The position numbers were made by a program, and so were the translations under genes. DNA of 62,200 bases, taken from Candidatus Gastranaerophilales bacterium (GTDB lineage Bacteria; Cyanobacteriota; Vampirovibrionia; Gastranaerophilales; Gastranaerophilaceae). The notes under the pieces were generated by a model, which made no database searches, was not told where the DNA came from, and was given only the letters and a program-made list of their open reading frames with translations. Each line of letters starts with the position of its first letter. The stretch's first letter is position 1. The DNA lies in assembly GCA_944322785.1 (NCBI GenBank), contig CALUPW010000012.1, positions 1 through 62,200 of the forward strand, read 5' to 3'. Shown piece after piece: positions 35,145-43,740 of this stretch.

Positions 35145-35262
35145 CAGCCCTGAGAGGAATTATCTCCCGGGCTTTTATCCTTCCGTGTACAAAGACTGTT
35201 TTTGTCTTTGCGTTTTCTCTCGGACCTGACCAAAATATATTGCGGAACCCTAGAAAACTTTT
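35145..35262 (-). promoter_or_regulatory. Guanidine-I (ykkC) riboswitch
   Basis: On the minus strand: CTAGGGTTCCG, then GTCAGGTCCGAGAGAAAACG, ACACGG and GGATAAAAGCCCGGGAGA, the conserved ykkC core in the right order. A stem GCCC-GGGAGA/TCTC-AGGGC followed by TGTTTTG forms the expression platform, just before the gdx ribosome site. Guanidinium binding should prevent termination and turn gdx on. Confidence 0.95.
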
Positions 35263-35379
35263 GTTATTAAATTATAATAATAAAAAATTGTTTTTTCAAT
35301 ACCGGTCACAAAAACGAGTATGAGATAACTGTTTACACAGAAAAAGATTATTCAAAATCTTAATATACTCATCAATGCC

Positions 35380-35520
35380 TTATTCGCTGCCAAAATCGTT
35401 TTCACATAACCCCTGTTTTACAAATTTATGAAAAGAAGAATACGGTTAGTCTTTTACATTGTTAACAAGTCCGTGTTTAACAGGATTGTAGTGGATATAG
35501 TCCAATCCGACCCAAATTAC
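35380..35520 (-). pseudogene. Remnant of a REP-associated tyrosine transposase (Y1/RAYT)
   Basis: Reverse-strand reading gives GLDYIHYNPVKHGLVNNVKD, a TAA where the family has Trp, then PYSSFHKFVKQGLCEND and FGSE before a stop at 35380. The YIHYNPVKHGLV...YSSF pattern is the C-terminal signature of RAYT transposases. The N-terminal catalytic part is gone. Confidence 0.72.
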
Positions 35521-35626
35521 TACATTACCGGATTATTACGAAAAGTAACAACTAATAAGAACGAGTAGCAAAATTTTTTTGTCTGATTTTTAAGATATTA
35601 TAAAATTTACTACAAAGAGAAAATAT

Positions 35627-35689
35627 ATGAATATCAAAAAAGTATCAGCAGTACCGGCAACAAATAAAACTTCGTTTAGCATTTGTTAA
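35627..35689 (+). other. 20-codon ORF resembling an orphan-protein N-terminus
   Basis: A short ORF whose peptide ends NKTSFS before two more residues and a stop, like the N-terminal leader of the lineage-specific proteins nearby. It is 40 bp upstream of one such gene. Either a decapitated gene end or a coincidence. Confidence 0.3.
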
Positions 35690-35729
35690 ATTACGATAAA
35701 TAAACATAAAATTTATAAAAGGAAGTTTA

Positions 35730-36344
35730 ATGAAAATAGATAATATAAGCAGTAACAATTATACAAACAGTAAAAGAGTAAATTTTAAAGCTCAAATATT
35801 TCATCAAAAAGAAATTTTTAAAACGATTACGGACGTTGACAGTCGCATGTGGGATTTAGGGCAAAAATTTGAACACGTAAAAAGCATTCGTAATGGAATA
35901 AATAAAATAAAAGGAATGGGTGATTCCGATACCGGTATAAGTTTGTTGCGAAACCCGCTAACTATTGACCACCACAATAACCGGTATAATACAAGAATAA
36001 TTAACAAAAAATTCCCTGATATTGCTTTTTACTATGCATACGACAATAATAAAGGTTTTTGGAAGCTAAGTTACCTTGACTTTTTTAAACAAAAAACAGA
36101 TGCGCTTAAAGACTGCATAGAAACATTTGAAAGAAAATTTTTAGAACATATATGCAATCTTGCACAGCAAGAACCCCCGAAAGTTTTGGAAATGTTTGAT
36201 ATAAAAGATAAACACTGGGCTGAAATTGCAGATAAAATAAAAGGAAAAACAGGATATTATTACGTAGGCATAGAAAAAGACCGTGAAGTTTTTAATCAAA
36301 AGTATTTAAAATTTCTTTTAAAACAATCACTAAAACAAGAATAA
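35730..36344 (+). CDS. Orphan protein with N-terminal VNFKA motif
   Basis: 204 residues. It begins KIDNISSNNYTNSKRVNFKA, the low-complexity Asn/Ser-rich leader plus F-motif shared with other genes here. The rest is mixed alpha/beta and basic, with no recognised domain. AAGGAAG precedes the ATG. A strong bidirectional terminator follows. Confidence 0.65.
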   Translation: MKIDNISSNNYTNSKRVNFKAQIFHQKEIFKTITDVDSRMWDLGQKFEHVKSIRNGINKIKGMGDSDTGISLLRNPLTIDHHNNRYNTRIINKKFPDIAFYYAYDNNKGFWKLSYLDFFKQKTDALKDCIETFERKFLEHICNLAQQEPPKVLEMFDIKDKHWAEIADKIKGKTGYYYVGIEKDREVFNQKYLKFLLKQSLKQE

Positions 36345-36364
36345 CCTCAAATCCATACGTTATA

Positions 36365-36401
36365 AAAAAGTTCGTTTGATAATATATCAAACGAACTTTT
36401 T
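36365..36401. terminator. Bidirectional intrinsic terminator
   Basis: A perfect hairpin: AAAAAGTTCGTTTGAT (36365-36380), loop AATAT, and its reverse complement (36386-36401) with A- and T-runs on both sides. It separates the orphan gene from the tRNA-Gln gene on the other strand. Confidence 0.85.
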
Positions 36402-36412
36402 ATCTCTATAAT

Positions 36413-36484
36413 CTGGGGCGAAAGGATTCGAACCTCTGAATGGCGGGACCAAAACCCGCTGCCTTACCGCTTGGCGACGCCCCA
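36413..36484 (-). tRNA. tRNA-Gln (anticodon TTG)
   Basis: 72 nt on the minus strand starting TGGGGCGTCGCCAAGCGG, with anticodon stem GCGGG/CCCGC around TTTTGGT (anticodon TTG), the T arm GAGGTTCGAATCCTTTC, and acceptor stem TGGGGCG/CGCCCCA with discriminator G. CCA is not encoded. The U1-A72 first pair is typical of bacterial tRNA-Gln. Confidence 0.95.
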
Positions 36485-36555
36485 ATATCGGGTACATCTA
36501 TTATTTTAGCCGCTGAAATTTCTTTGTCAATATTTTTATTATTAATTTTTCGGTC

Positions 36556-37245
36556 TTATTTTAATGTTTGAAAGGGTGTTTTTTCTTTTGCAAAAACTAT
36601 TTCCGCCTTGTTTTTTAAAAGTCTTTCCAAAACTTTAAGAACAATAATTTCGCTTTCAAAATGTCCGATGTCAAAAACAACTATTTGGCTTTCAAGTGCC
36701 GTATGAAATTTTAAATCCCCTGTAACAAAGGCATCTGCACCATCTGTTTTTGCGGTTTCAATAAATTCGGAGCCGCTGCCTGCGCAAAATCCGATTTTTT
36801 GAATTCTCTCGGCATTCCGGTTATTTACAAATCGTAAATCAGGAGAAATTTCGGAAAGTTTGCGGGCAAAATCTATAACTCTAACAGGTTCGGACAGATT
36901 GACGTATCTTACAAATCCGTTTTCACTGTATTTCGTAAATCCCAGTCTTTTTATCAAGGCATCTGTTGTTCCGCCTTCTGATAAATCAAGATTTGTGTGT
37001 GCAGAAAAGATATTTATTTTTTTGTAATCAAACGGTACAAAAAACAGCGGATGATGGGATATTATCATGTCGCAGTTTTGGTTGCCAGCCTGATTTACAA
37101 CGTCATCAGTTACAGTAAGAGCAAGCAAAATTTTTTTAATTTCTGTTTTTTCCGTTTCAACAACAGCACCGGCGCAGTCCCAGCTTTCCGCAAGCTCAGG
37201 CGGTGCAAAATTATCCAATAAGCTGTAAATTTCCGCTCTGTTCAT
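36556..37245 (-). CDS. Nif3-like dinuclear metal-centre protein
   Basis: 229 residues of the Nif3/YbgI family: ELAESWDCAGAVV near the N-terminus, IISHHPLFF with the metal-binding His pair, IFSAHTNLDLSEGGTTDAL, and FVTGDLKFHTALE with IGHFESE toward the end. The family forms hexameric rings with two metal ions; its cellular role is not settled. The start overlaps coaBC by 35 bp, with GGAG six bases before the ATG. Last gene of the gmk-coaBC-nif3 operon. Confidence 0.92.
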   Translation of the reverse strand: MNRAEIYSLLDNFAPPELAESWDCAGAVVETEKTEIKKILLALTVTDDVVNQAGNQNCDMIISHHPLFFVPFDYKKINIFSAHTNLDLSEGGTTDALIKRLGFTKYSENGFVRYVNLSEPVRVIDFARKLSEISPDLRFVNNRNAERIQKIGFCAGSGSEFIETAKTDGADAFVTGDLKFHTALESQIVVFDIGHFESEIIVLKVLERLLKNKAEIVFAKEKTPFQTLK

Positions 37246-38428
37246 AAATTTCTCCGATTATTTTTTTTGCAATTACGGATTTTTGTTCTTTTTCAAGTTT
37301 TTTAATATTCAAGTGTTTATCTATAATAAACACTTCATTTTCATCTGAGGAAAATCCGATATCTTTCCGGCTTACATCATTTGCAACAATAAAGTCACAT
37401 CCTTTTTCAATGATTTTCTTTTTTGCATAATCAATTAAGTTTTCGGTTTCTGCACAAAATCCGACAATTACGGAGCCGGAACTTTCGGATTTTTTCCGCC
37501 CGCAAATTTCTTTTAATATATCAGGATTTTTAACAAGTTCAAGCGTCATTTCGTTTGTATCAGTTTTTTTTATTTTTTGATTATTAAAATTTTTCACTCT
37601 AAAATCTGCAATCGCTGCCGCCATAAAAATGTAATCAGCATTTTTAAATTCGTGATTGATTGCTTTTTGCATATCTTGTGCAGACTTAACTTTTATTACA
37701 TCATACGGTTTTTCAACATCTTTTGATGTAATCAGAACTGTTCGGGCGCCTTGCCGGTATGACTCATCTGCAATCGCAATTCCCATTTTGCCTGATGAAT
37801 AATTCGAAATAAATCTGACAGGGTCAATATCCTCAATTGTTCCGCCGGCTGTTACAATAACTTTTTTCCCTTTTAAAATTTGATTTCTGCTGATTAAAAC
37901 CTCTGCTGTTTTGTCAAAAATTTTATCAATTGCCGCAAGCCTTCCTTCGCCGTTTGCGCCGCATGCAAGATAGCCGTTTTCGGGTGCGACATTTATAAAT
38001 CCGTTATTGATAAGTTTTTGCAAATTTTCCTGTACAAAAGGATTGTTCCACATGTTTGTGTTCATTGCTGGTGCAATGATAATCGGTTTTTTAAAGGCTG
38101 CTGCAATTGAGGTTAAAAGATTGTCGCAAATGCCATTTGCAATTTTTGAGATCGTGTTTGCCGTTGCAGGTGCAATTACAAAAATGTCCGCTTCATCTGC
38201 ATAGGAAATATGTTCGGGTTTAAAATCCGTTATTTCAAACTGTTCAAGTGCAACATTATTTTGGCTCAAAGTTTGAAGGGTAAGTTTTGTAACAAAATTC
38301 AATGCATTAGGAGTAACAACAACTTTTACATTTGCATTTGCACGTTTGTACATTCTGATAAGCTCACAAATTTTGTAAGCCGCAATTCCGCCGGTTATCC
38401 CTACAAGAATGTTTTTTCCTTTAAGCAT
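37211..38428 (-). CDS. coaBC: Bifunctional phosphopantothenoylcysteine decarboxylase/synthetase
   Basis: 405 residues, normal for CoaBC. The flavin-binding CoaC half begins NILVGITGGIAAYKICELI and carries PAMNTNMWNNP and YLACGANGEGRL. The CoaB half starts near 190 with VIVTAGGTIEDIDPVRFISN and has IVGFCAETEN and IVANDVS. It catalyses two steps of coenzyme A synthesis. It overlaps gmk by 8 bp and nif3 by 35 bp, so the three are one tight operon. Confidence 0.96.
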   Translation of the reverse strand: MLKGKNILVGITGGIAAYKICELIRMYKRANANVKVVVTPNALNFVTKLTLQTLSQNNVALEQFEITDFKPEHISYADEADIFVIAPATANTISKIANGICDNLLTSIAAAFKKPIIIAPAMNTNMWNNPFVQENLQKLINNGFINVAPENGYLACGANGEGRLAAIDKIFDKTAEVLISRNQILKGKKVIVTAGGTIEDIDPVRFISNYSSGKMGIAIADESYRQGARTVLITSKDVEKPYDVIKVKSAQDMQKAINHEFKNADYIFMAAAIADFRVKNFNNQKIKKTDTNEMTLELVKNPDILKEICGRKKSESSGSVIVGFCAETENLIDYAKKKIIEKGCDFIVANDVSRKDIGFSSDENEVFIIDKHLNIKKLEKEQKSVIAKKIIGEIYEQSGNLQLIG

Positions 38429-38984
38429 TTCTCATTTCTCCGTCAATTACACGGGACAATTCGTTAATTGCATCATCCAGATTGTCGTTAACAATTCTGT
38501 AGTCAAATTTTTCGGCCCGTTCAAGTTCTGTTTTTACCTGTTCCAGCCGTTTTTGAATTGTTGCTTCATCTTCCGTATGGCGGCCTCGTAGTCTTTTTTC
38601 AAGCGCTTCGTATGACGGCGGACAGATAAAAATAAGAACGGCTTCCGGCATTTGTTTTTTTACCTGAAGAGCACCCTGGGTATCTATTTCAAGAATTATA
38701 TCTTTTCCTTCATCTAAACACTGTTTTATATATTTTTTCTTTGTCCCGTAAAAGTTTCCGGCAAATTCCGCCCATTCAAGAAATTTGTTTTCTTTTATAC
38801 AGTTTTCAAATTCATCTTTTGATATGAAAAAATAATTAACGCCGTCAATTTCACCGGGGCGGGGATTTCTTGTTGTGCAGGAAATTGAGAGCATAAAATT
38901 CGGATTTTTTTCTAAAAAACCTTTTAAAACTGTTCCTTTACCGACTCCGGAGGAACCGGACAATACAAATAATTTTTTGTTCAT
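38421..38984 (-). CDS. gmk: Guanylate kinase
   Basis: 187 residues from ATG 38984. P-loop LSGSSGVGKGTV, the GMP-binding SCTTRNPRPGEIDGVNYFF, FLEWAEFAGNFYGT and IDTQGALQVK are all present. It converts GMP to GDP. The longer frame to 38999 is rejected: a TATAAT at 38996-38991 ends six bases before the ATG, so the mRNA would start at the start codon and be leaderless. First gene of the gmk-coaBC-nif3 operon. In many bacteria gmk is followed by rpoZ, which is absent here. Confidence 0.96.
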   Translation of the reverse strand: MNKKLFVLSGSSGVGKGTVLKGFLEKNPNFMLSISCTTRNPRPGEIDGVNYFFISKDEFENCIKENKFLEWAEFAGNFYGTKKKYIKQCLDEGKDIILEIDTQGALQVKKQMPEAVLIFICPPSYEALEKRLRGRHTEDEATIQKRLEQVKTELERAEKFDYRIVNDNLDDAINELSRVIDGEMRNA

Positions 38985-38986
38985 AT

Positions 38987-38996
38987 TACAATTATA
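38987..38996. promoter_or_regulatory. Overlapping divergent -10 elements (leaderless on both sides)
   Basis: Minus strand: TATAAT at 38996-38991, six bases from the gmk ATG (38984). Plus strand: TACAAT at 38987-38992, six bases from the kinase ATG (38999). The two hexamers overlap, so they should compete for polymerase, and neither gene has room for a leader or ribosome site. Confidence 0.5.
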
Positions 38997-38998
38997 CA

Positions 38999-40189
38999 AT
39001 GAATATTTCCAATGAAAAAAATATTTGTATATTTTTGAAGAAACTTAATACGATTACCACAGCAAGAGAACTTGCAAAAACAGTTTTAGGTGGATTTTTA
39101 AACTTGTCGCATGCTTCGGCTGTTTGTTTTTGCCTTTTGAGCAGTGCTGGAAACCATGTAGAAATTAAACAATATGCATTCGCTGACGGCAAAAAAAATA
39201 ACAAACGTCTTGTTCATATAATAGAAAAAATTTCCAAAGTCGGCGTTGATATGTTGACGAACAATTTTGATAATGAAGATATTATAGAATACTTCAATTC
39301 AATTTCAAAAGACCAGATAATACTGGAGCCGATTTATTACAAAAATACGGTTTTAGGGTTTATAGCACTGGCAAACAGAAACAAAAATTTTAACAGGCGA
39401 AACCATACGTTAGTTGAAATGCTTATGGAATCAGTCAATTCAAAGATGGAAATAATCTCTTTGAATGATGAATTAAAACGGACAAATCAGGAAAAAGTTC
39501 AATTTTTAGCAAGTATTTCTCATGAATATAAAACACCGTTAAATTCGATTATCGGTTTTTCGGATATGTTGAAATCGGAACTTGCAGGCAGCAGCAATTT
39601 TAAATATATAGACAATATTTCAAAAAGCTCAAGATTTTTATTGAGTTTGATACAGGATATTCTGGATATGGCCCGTTCCGAGTATAAGCCGCTTGAATTA
39701 AAATATGAAACTTTTCGCCCGAAAGATGTGATAAAGGATATTATTTACAGCTTTGACGAGATTGTAAAAGAAAAAAATATCAAATTCAGTTATACTTTAA
39801 TGGATGTTGAAATTACTGCAGATTTAAAGCGTTTTAAACAGTTAATATTCAATCTTATTTCAAATGCTTTAAAATTTAACAAACTTGGCGGAAAAATAAC
39901 GATTGTAACTTATGTTGACGAAAACAGAAACTATATTTTTGAAATTAAAGACTCCGGTGACGGAATAAGGAAAAAAGATTACGATAAAATTTTTAATTTC
40001 TTTTCACAAGTTAATCGTAATAAACTGAAACGCCAGCAGGGGTCAGGTGTCGGGCTTGCTCTTTGTAAAGTAATCGCAACAGCCCACCACGGTGATATAG
40101 GTTTTAAATCACGGCTGAATAACGGAAGCACTTTCTGGTTCAGTCTGCCGAGTCAGGGATGTTCTGATACAACATATATAGAGTTTTAA
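38999..40189 (+). CDS. Sensor histidine kinase with N-terminal GAF-like domain
   Basis: 396 residues without TM segments, so cytoplasmic. A GAF-like domain covers about 10-150, followed by the H box FLASISHEYKTPLNSIIGFS (phosphorylated His), N box NLISNALKFN, G1 DSGDGIRKKDYDKIF and G2 GSGVGLALCK. The plan matches PAS/GAF-HisKA-HATPase kinases. No response regulator is adjacent. Its ATG is 14 bp from the divergent gmk start and has no ribosome site. Confidence 0.9.
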   Translation: MNISNEKNICIFLKKLNTITTARELAKTVLGGFLNLSHASAVCFCLLSSAGNHVEIKQYAFADGKKNNKRLVHIIEKISKVGVDMLTNNFDNEDIIEYFNSISKDQIILEPIYYKNTVLGFIALANRNKNFNRRNHTLVEMLMESVNSKMEIISLNDELKRTNQEKVQFLASISHEYKTPLNSIIGFSDMLKSELAGSSNFKYIDNISKSSRFLLSLIQDILDMARSEYKPLELKYETFRPKDVIKDIIYSFDEIVKEKNIKFSYTLMDVEITADLKRFKQLIFNLISNALKFNKLGGKITIVTYVDENRNYIFEIKDSGDGIRKKDYDKIFNFFSQVNRNKLKRQQGSGVGLALCKVIATAHHGDIGFKSRLNNGSTFWFSLPSQGCSDTTYIEF

Positions 40190-40248
40190 AAGAGGCTGCG
40201 TGTCAGACTCTGCGAAACGTACAGGAATTAGAATAAGAGGAATAAATT

Positions 40249-40728
40249 ATGACAATTGAAAAAGTGAAAGAATATTTTAGACAGTATGGAAAAGAAAATG
40301 AAATATTGGAATTCTCTGTGTCCAGTGCAACGGTTGATCTTGCGGCTCAGGCTTTGCATACGGACGGGGCGAGAATTTGTAAAACCCTTTCGTTTAGAAC
40401 GGATGACGGCTGTATTCTTATTTGTGCTGCCGGTGATGCCAGAATTGACAACAAAAAATTTAAAACAGTCTTTGGATTGAAAGCCAAAATGCTTTCACCT
40501 GATGAAGTTGTTGAATTTACGGGACATCAAATCGGCGGGGTCTGCCCGTTCGGAATTGAAAATAATCATGTAAAAGTTTTCTGTGACAATTCATTAAAAC
40601 GTTTCCGGACAATCTTTCCGGCATGCGGAAGCAGCAATTCTGCAATTGAACTTACACCGGAGGAATTGTTTCAATATTCAAATAGTGCGGGCTGGGTTGA
40701 TGTTGCAAAACTGCCGGAAGAAGGGTGA
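40249..40728 (+). CDS. YbaK/EbsC-type aminoacyl-tRNA deacylase
   Basis: 159 residues of the YbaK/ProX fold: SSATVDLAAQALHTDGARIC, KTLSFRTDDGCILICAAGDA, then TGHQIGGVCPFG and the C-terminal GSSNSAIELTPEEL. Members hydrolyse mis-charged tRNAs such as Cys-tRNA(Pro). AGAGGA precedes the ATG. A bidirectional terminator follows at 40770. Confidence 0.9.
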   Translation: MTIEKVKEYFRQYGKENEILEFSVSSATVDLAAQALHTDGARICKTLSFRTDDGCILICAAGDARIDNKKFKTVFGLKAKMLSPDEVVEFTGHQIGGVCPFGIENNHVKVFCDNSLKRFRTIFPACGSSNSAIELTPEELFQYSNSAGWVDVAKLPEEG

Positions 40729-40769
40729 TAATACTCTGCAAAGTGATATGGAGATAAGAAGCTGCACTA

Positions 40770-40799
40770 TTTTTTGGGCGGTATAACTGCCCAAAAAAA
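40770..40799. terminator. Bidirectional terminator
   Basis: TTTTTTGGGC (40770-40779) pairs with GCCCAAAAAA (40789-40798), loop of nine bases. It lies between the convergent deacylase and transporter genes and serves both. Confidence 0.75.
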
Positions 40800-40807
40800 T
40801 TGGACGT

Positions 40808-42199
40808 TTATTTTGCTTCTGTTTTTCCCTTTTTCTCATCAATCATCAAAAACGTACAGATTCCGATACAGATTACGGTAGAAACAACCCAGAAAGCAAT
40901 TGCGCCGTTCCAGCCGAATTTGTCAACCATAAATCCTGTTCCGGTTGATGATAAAACTGCGCCGATATACCCGAATGTCCCTGTAAATCCTGTTGCGGCA
41001 GAGGCTACTTTTTTGGAGCTTGATTCAACAGCACAGAGTCCGCCAATCATCATCTGCGGTCCGTAGGTGAATGCACCTAAAAGTCCTATGAATACAAAGT
41101 CAAGAATTCCGATTGTATTAAATTTTAAAAGGATAAGACATAATACAACACCGACAAGATAAATCAAATTTACAGGCGCTCTTCGACCTTTAAAGATTTT
41201 GTCGGAAATCAGTCCTGCGCAAATTGTTCCGGCTATTCCGACAAGTGGAAATGAACTTAATTTCATAGCCGCAACATCAAGAGAATTGCCTTTTGCTTCA
41301 TTAAGATATTTTATCATCCAGTCTTCGGCGCCAAATCTTATTATGTAAACAAAAATATACGCAATTGCAAGAAGCCAGATTGTTTTGTTGAATAAAATAT
41401 TTTGTTTGAAAATTTCAACATAAGTTCTGTTGTCCTCCTCACAATTTGATTTTTTTGCGGCAGGTTCATTGTTGTAAGTTTCGATATCCGGAAGCCCCAG
41501 TGACTGAGGACGGTCACGGAGTCTGTCAAAAAGCCATATAGCCGCAATAATTGCGATTGTGCCGGGTGCAAAGAATGCCATCTTCCAGCCGAAATGTTCT
41601 ACCAGACATCCTGAAATTATCACGCTTAAAAAAGTTCCGACCTGGTGAGAACAAGACCATAATGACCATTTTGTACCACGTTCTGAATTTGAGTACCAGT
41701 AAGTCAAGCTTTTTGCAACTGCCGGAAATCCTGCGGATTGAAACCAGCCGCTTGCACCCCAGAAAAACACAAAAAGCCAGAGTAATATTGTATTTGTCTG
41801 GAGTCCAAAAAATGAAACTTCACCGGGTGTAATAAAAACCGCAGACAATCCGAAACAAAGGTTTGCTATTGCAGTCATAATCAATGCTGTCGGAAGAAAT
41901 TTTCTGACATCAGATCGATCTGCAATAACACCGTTTACGAATTTGCCGATTCCGTATGTCAAATACAAGGAACTTCCTAAAAGCCCGAGTTCGGTATTTG
42001 AATATCCGTATTCGGCGCTCAAACCCGGAAGTGCTACAGCAATGTTTTTCTTGCAAAGGTAAAATACCGTATAACCTATAAAACATGCGTAAAAAATTCT
42101 GAGTCTCCAGTGAGAATACATTGTTTTTACTTTTTCGGTATCCTGAATAACCTCTTTTGCGGGAGGTTCTTTAAAAAATCCAGCCAATTTTTTTAACAT
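40808..42199 (-). CDS. MFS transporter of the organophosphate:phosphate antiporter type
   Basis: 463 residues with about 12 TM helices. LRIFYACFIGYTVFYLCKKN at the start of helix 1 and LGLLGSSLYLTYGIGKFVNG are characteristic of the GlpT/UhpT/UhpC (OPA) family. WGASGWFQSAGFPAVAKSLT is another OPA signature. It probably exchanges a sugar or glycerol phosphate for phosphate; a sensor role as in UhpC is possible. 4 bp after the exonuclease gene, so co-transcribed. Confidence 0.85.
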   Translation of the reverse strand: MLKKLAGFFKEPPAKEVIQDTEKVKTMYSHWRLRIFYACFIGYTVFYLCKKNIAVALPGLSAEYGYSNTELGLLGSSLYLTYGIGKFVNGVIADRSDVRKFLPTALIMTAIANLCFGLSAVFITPGEVSFFGLQTNTILLWLFVFFWGASGWFQSAGFPAVAKSLTYWYSNSERGTKWSLWSCSHQVGTFLSVIISGCLVEHFGWKMAFFAPGTIAIIAAIWLFDRLRDRPQSLGLPDIETYNNEPAAKKSNCEEDNRTYVEIFKQNILFNKTIWLLAIAYIFVYIIRFGAEDWMIKYLNEAKGNSLDVAAMKLSSFPLVGIAGTICAGLISDKIFKGRRAPVNLIYLVGVVLCLILLKFNTIGILDFVFIGLLGAFTYGPQMMIGGLCAVESSSKKVASAATGFTGTFGYIGAVLSSTGTGFMVDKFGWNGAIAFWVVSTVICIGICTFLMIDEKKGKTEAK

Positions 42200-42203
42200 A
42201 ATT

Positions 42204-43127
42204 TTATTTTCCTGCTTTAATAATTTGAATATTTCGTGTCTCTGTTAATTCCTGACGGGCATCTTTTATCAACTCTCTTTTTTCTTCATCCAGGCTGCAG
42301 CCGCCGACAAGTCTGTCTACAAAACCGGTATTAAGTTTAACGGCCTTTTCAAATGCCCCCACTTCTTCCAGAACTTCTTTAATTCTGTGGATATCATATC
42401 CGAAAGACTGTTTTGAGTTGTAAACAAGAGTTTCTCCGGTTTGTGAATGAATAGGTGTCCCGCCCTGTTCAAAATAAAGTTTAAATACTGATTTTAAATC
42501 CTGCAGTTCTGATTGAAGGGTGTTAATTGTGTTTTGAATTCTCAAAAATCTTTCAAAAAGATATTCGACATTTTCAAGCTGTTTAACTTCCCAGTCGTAT
42601 TTTTGAAGATAAAGTTTTTTTAGTTTCGGATATGCAAGCGCCAGTCCCATTGTGTCAGCCATTGCTCTATGGTGGTTTGTCAAATCAACATTAAATCTTT
42701 TTGTTAAAGCTTCAAGTCCGTGGGATTCAAGATCCGGATAAACTTCTTTAAACATCTGCTGGCTGTCAATGCGTGTATTTGAAATTTCTTTTCCTGTTGT
42801 TCTCAAACTGGCCTCGTTAATAAACATCCAGTCAAATACTGCGTTGTGTGCAACAATCGGGTAATCTCCGATAAATTCAAGAATTTTTGGCATAATTTCG
42901 GCTTCTGTCGGTGCATCCGCCACCATATCCTGTGTGATTCCGTGTATTGCAATGCTTGATTTTCTAATATGCTGCTGCGGGTTTATGAGGGTTTGAAATT
43001 CATCTTTGATTTTGCCGTTTTCAAGCCTCACAGCCGCAAATTCCACCATTTTTTCTTTTGTGTAATCCAGTCCCGTGGTTTCGGTATCCAAAACGATTTC
43101 AATTACTTTTTTTCTGGTCATTTTCAT
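42204..43127 (-). CDS. DnaQ-like DEDDh 3'-5' exonuclease
   Basis: 307 residues. The exonuclease domain (about 8-180) has Exo I IVLDTETTGLDY, Exo II IVAHNAVFDWMF and Exo III HHRAMADTMGLAL. The C-terminal ~120 residues (a helical region, then KQSFGYDIHRIKEVLEEVGA) are an extension not found in plain DnaQ. It may be a proofreading subunit or a stand-alone nuclease. First gene of a two-gene unit with the OPA transporter. Confidence 0.88.
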   Translation of the reverse strand: MKMTRKKVIEIVLDTETTGLDYTKEKMVEFAAVRLENGKIKDEFQTLINPQQHIRKSSIAIHGITQDMVADAPTEAEIMPKILEFIGDYPIVAHNAVFDWMFINEASLRTTGKEISNTRIDSQQMFKEVYPDLESHGLEALTKRFNVDLTNHHRAMADTMGLALAYPKLKKLYLQKYDWEVKQLENVEYLFERFLRIQNTINTLQSELQDLKSVFKLYFEQGGTPIHSQTGETLVYNSKQSFGYDIHRIKEVLEEVGAFEKAVKLNTGFVDRLVGGCSLDEEKRELIKDARQELTETRNIQIIKAGK

Positions 43128-43213
43128 ATCCTATTGAATTCTATTAAGATAATAGCACAAAAAAAATTTCTGTGCTAAAATTACTTTTGTGAGTACAAAA
43201 AAGGAGAGATTAA

Positions 43214-43537
43214 ATGTCTAATGCAGCAGATATCAGCGATACAACTTTTGAGGCGGAAGTTTTAAATTCTGAAACTCCGGTTGTAGTAGATTTTTGGGCG
43301 CCGTGGTGCGGCCCGTGCCGGAAACTTAGTCCTATTCTTGATGAAATAGCAGGTGAATTTGGTGACAAAGTTAAATTTGTAAAAATGAATACTGATGATA
43401 ATATTGAAACGGCAAAAAATTATTCAATCAGCGGCTTGCCGAGTCTTCTCGTTTTTAAGGAAGGGAAAGCTGTAGAAAGATTGGTAGGATTGATGCCGAA
43501 ATCTTCAATAATTTCAAATATCGAAAAACATTTATAA
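43214..43537 (+). CDS. trxA: Thioredoxin
   Basis: 107 residues with the active site FWAPWCGPCRKL and the cis-Pro loop ISGLPSLLVFKEG. Standard single-domain thioredoxin, cytoplasmic. AAGGAGAG lies just before the ATG. It has its own terminator and is divergent from the exonuclease gene. Confidence 0.96.
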   Translation: MSNAADISDTTFEAEVLNSETPVVVDFWAPWCGPCRKLSPILDEIAGEFGDKVKFVKMNTDDNIETAKNYSISGLPSLLVFKEGKAVERLVGLMPKSSIISNIEKHL

Positions 43538-43597
43538 ATTTCAAAAACAGCCGGTAAAAGTCAACTTTAGCCGGCAATTTGCAATTGTAAAATTTTA

Positions 43598-43643
43598 TAA
43601 AGCCGGATTTGAAAAGGTGAAACCTTTATCAGTCCGGCTTTTT
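43598..43643 (+). terminator. Intrinsic terminator after trxA
   Basis: AAAGCCGGA pairs with TCCGGCTTT, with an inner AAAGGT/ACCTTT arm, followed by a T-run (43639-43643). Confidence 0.85.
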
Positions 43644-43740
43644 AGTGAGTTTTTAATAAAAGAATAAAAATCAGGTTTAAAGTTTTTACTCGGGCATGCC
43701 GTCAATAATACAAAGTATCATTAATGAAAGGTGCACTTTT

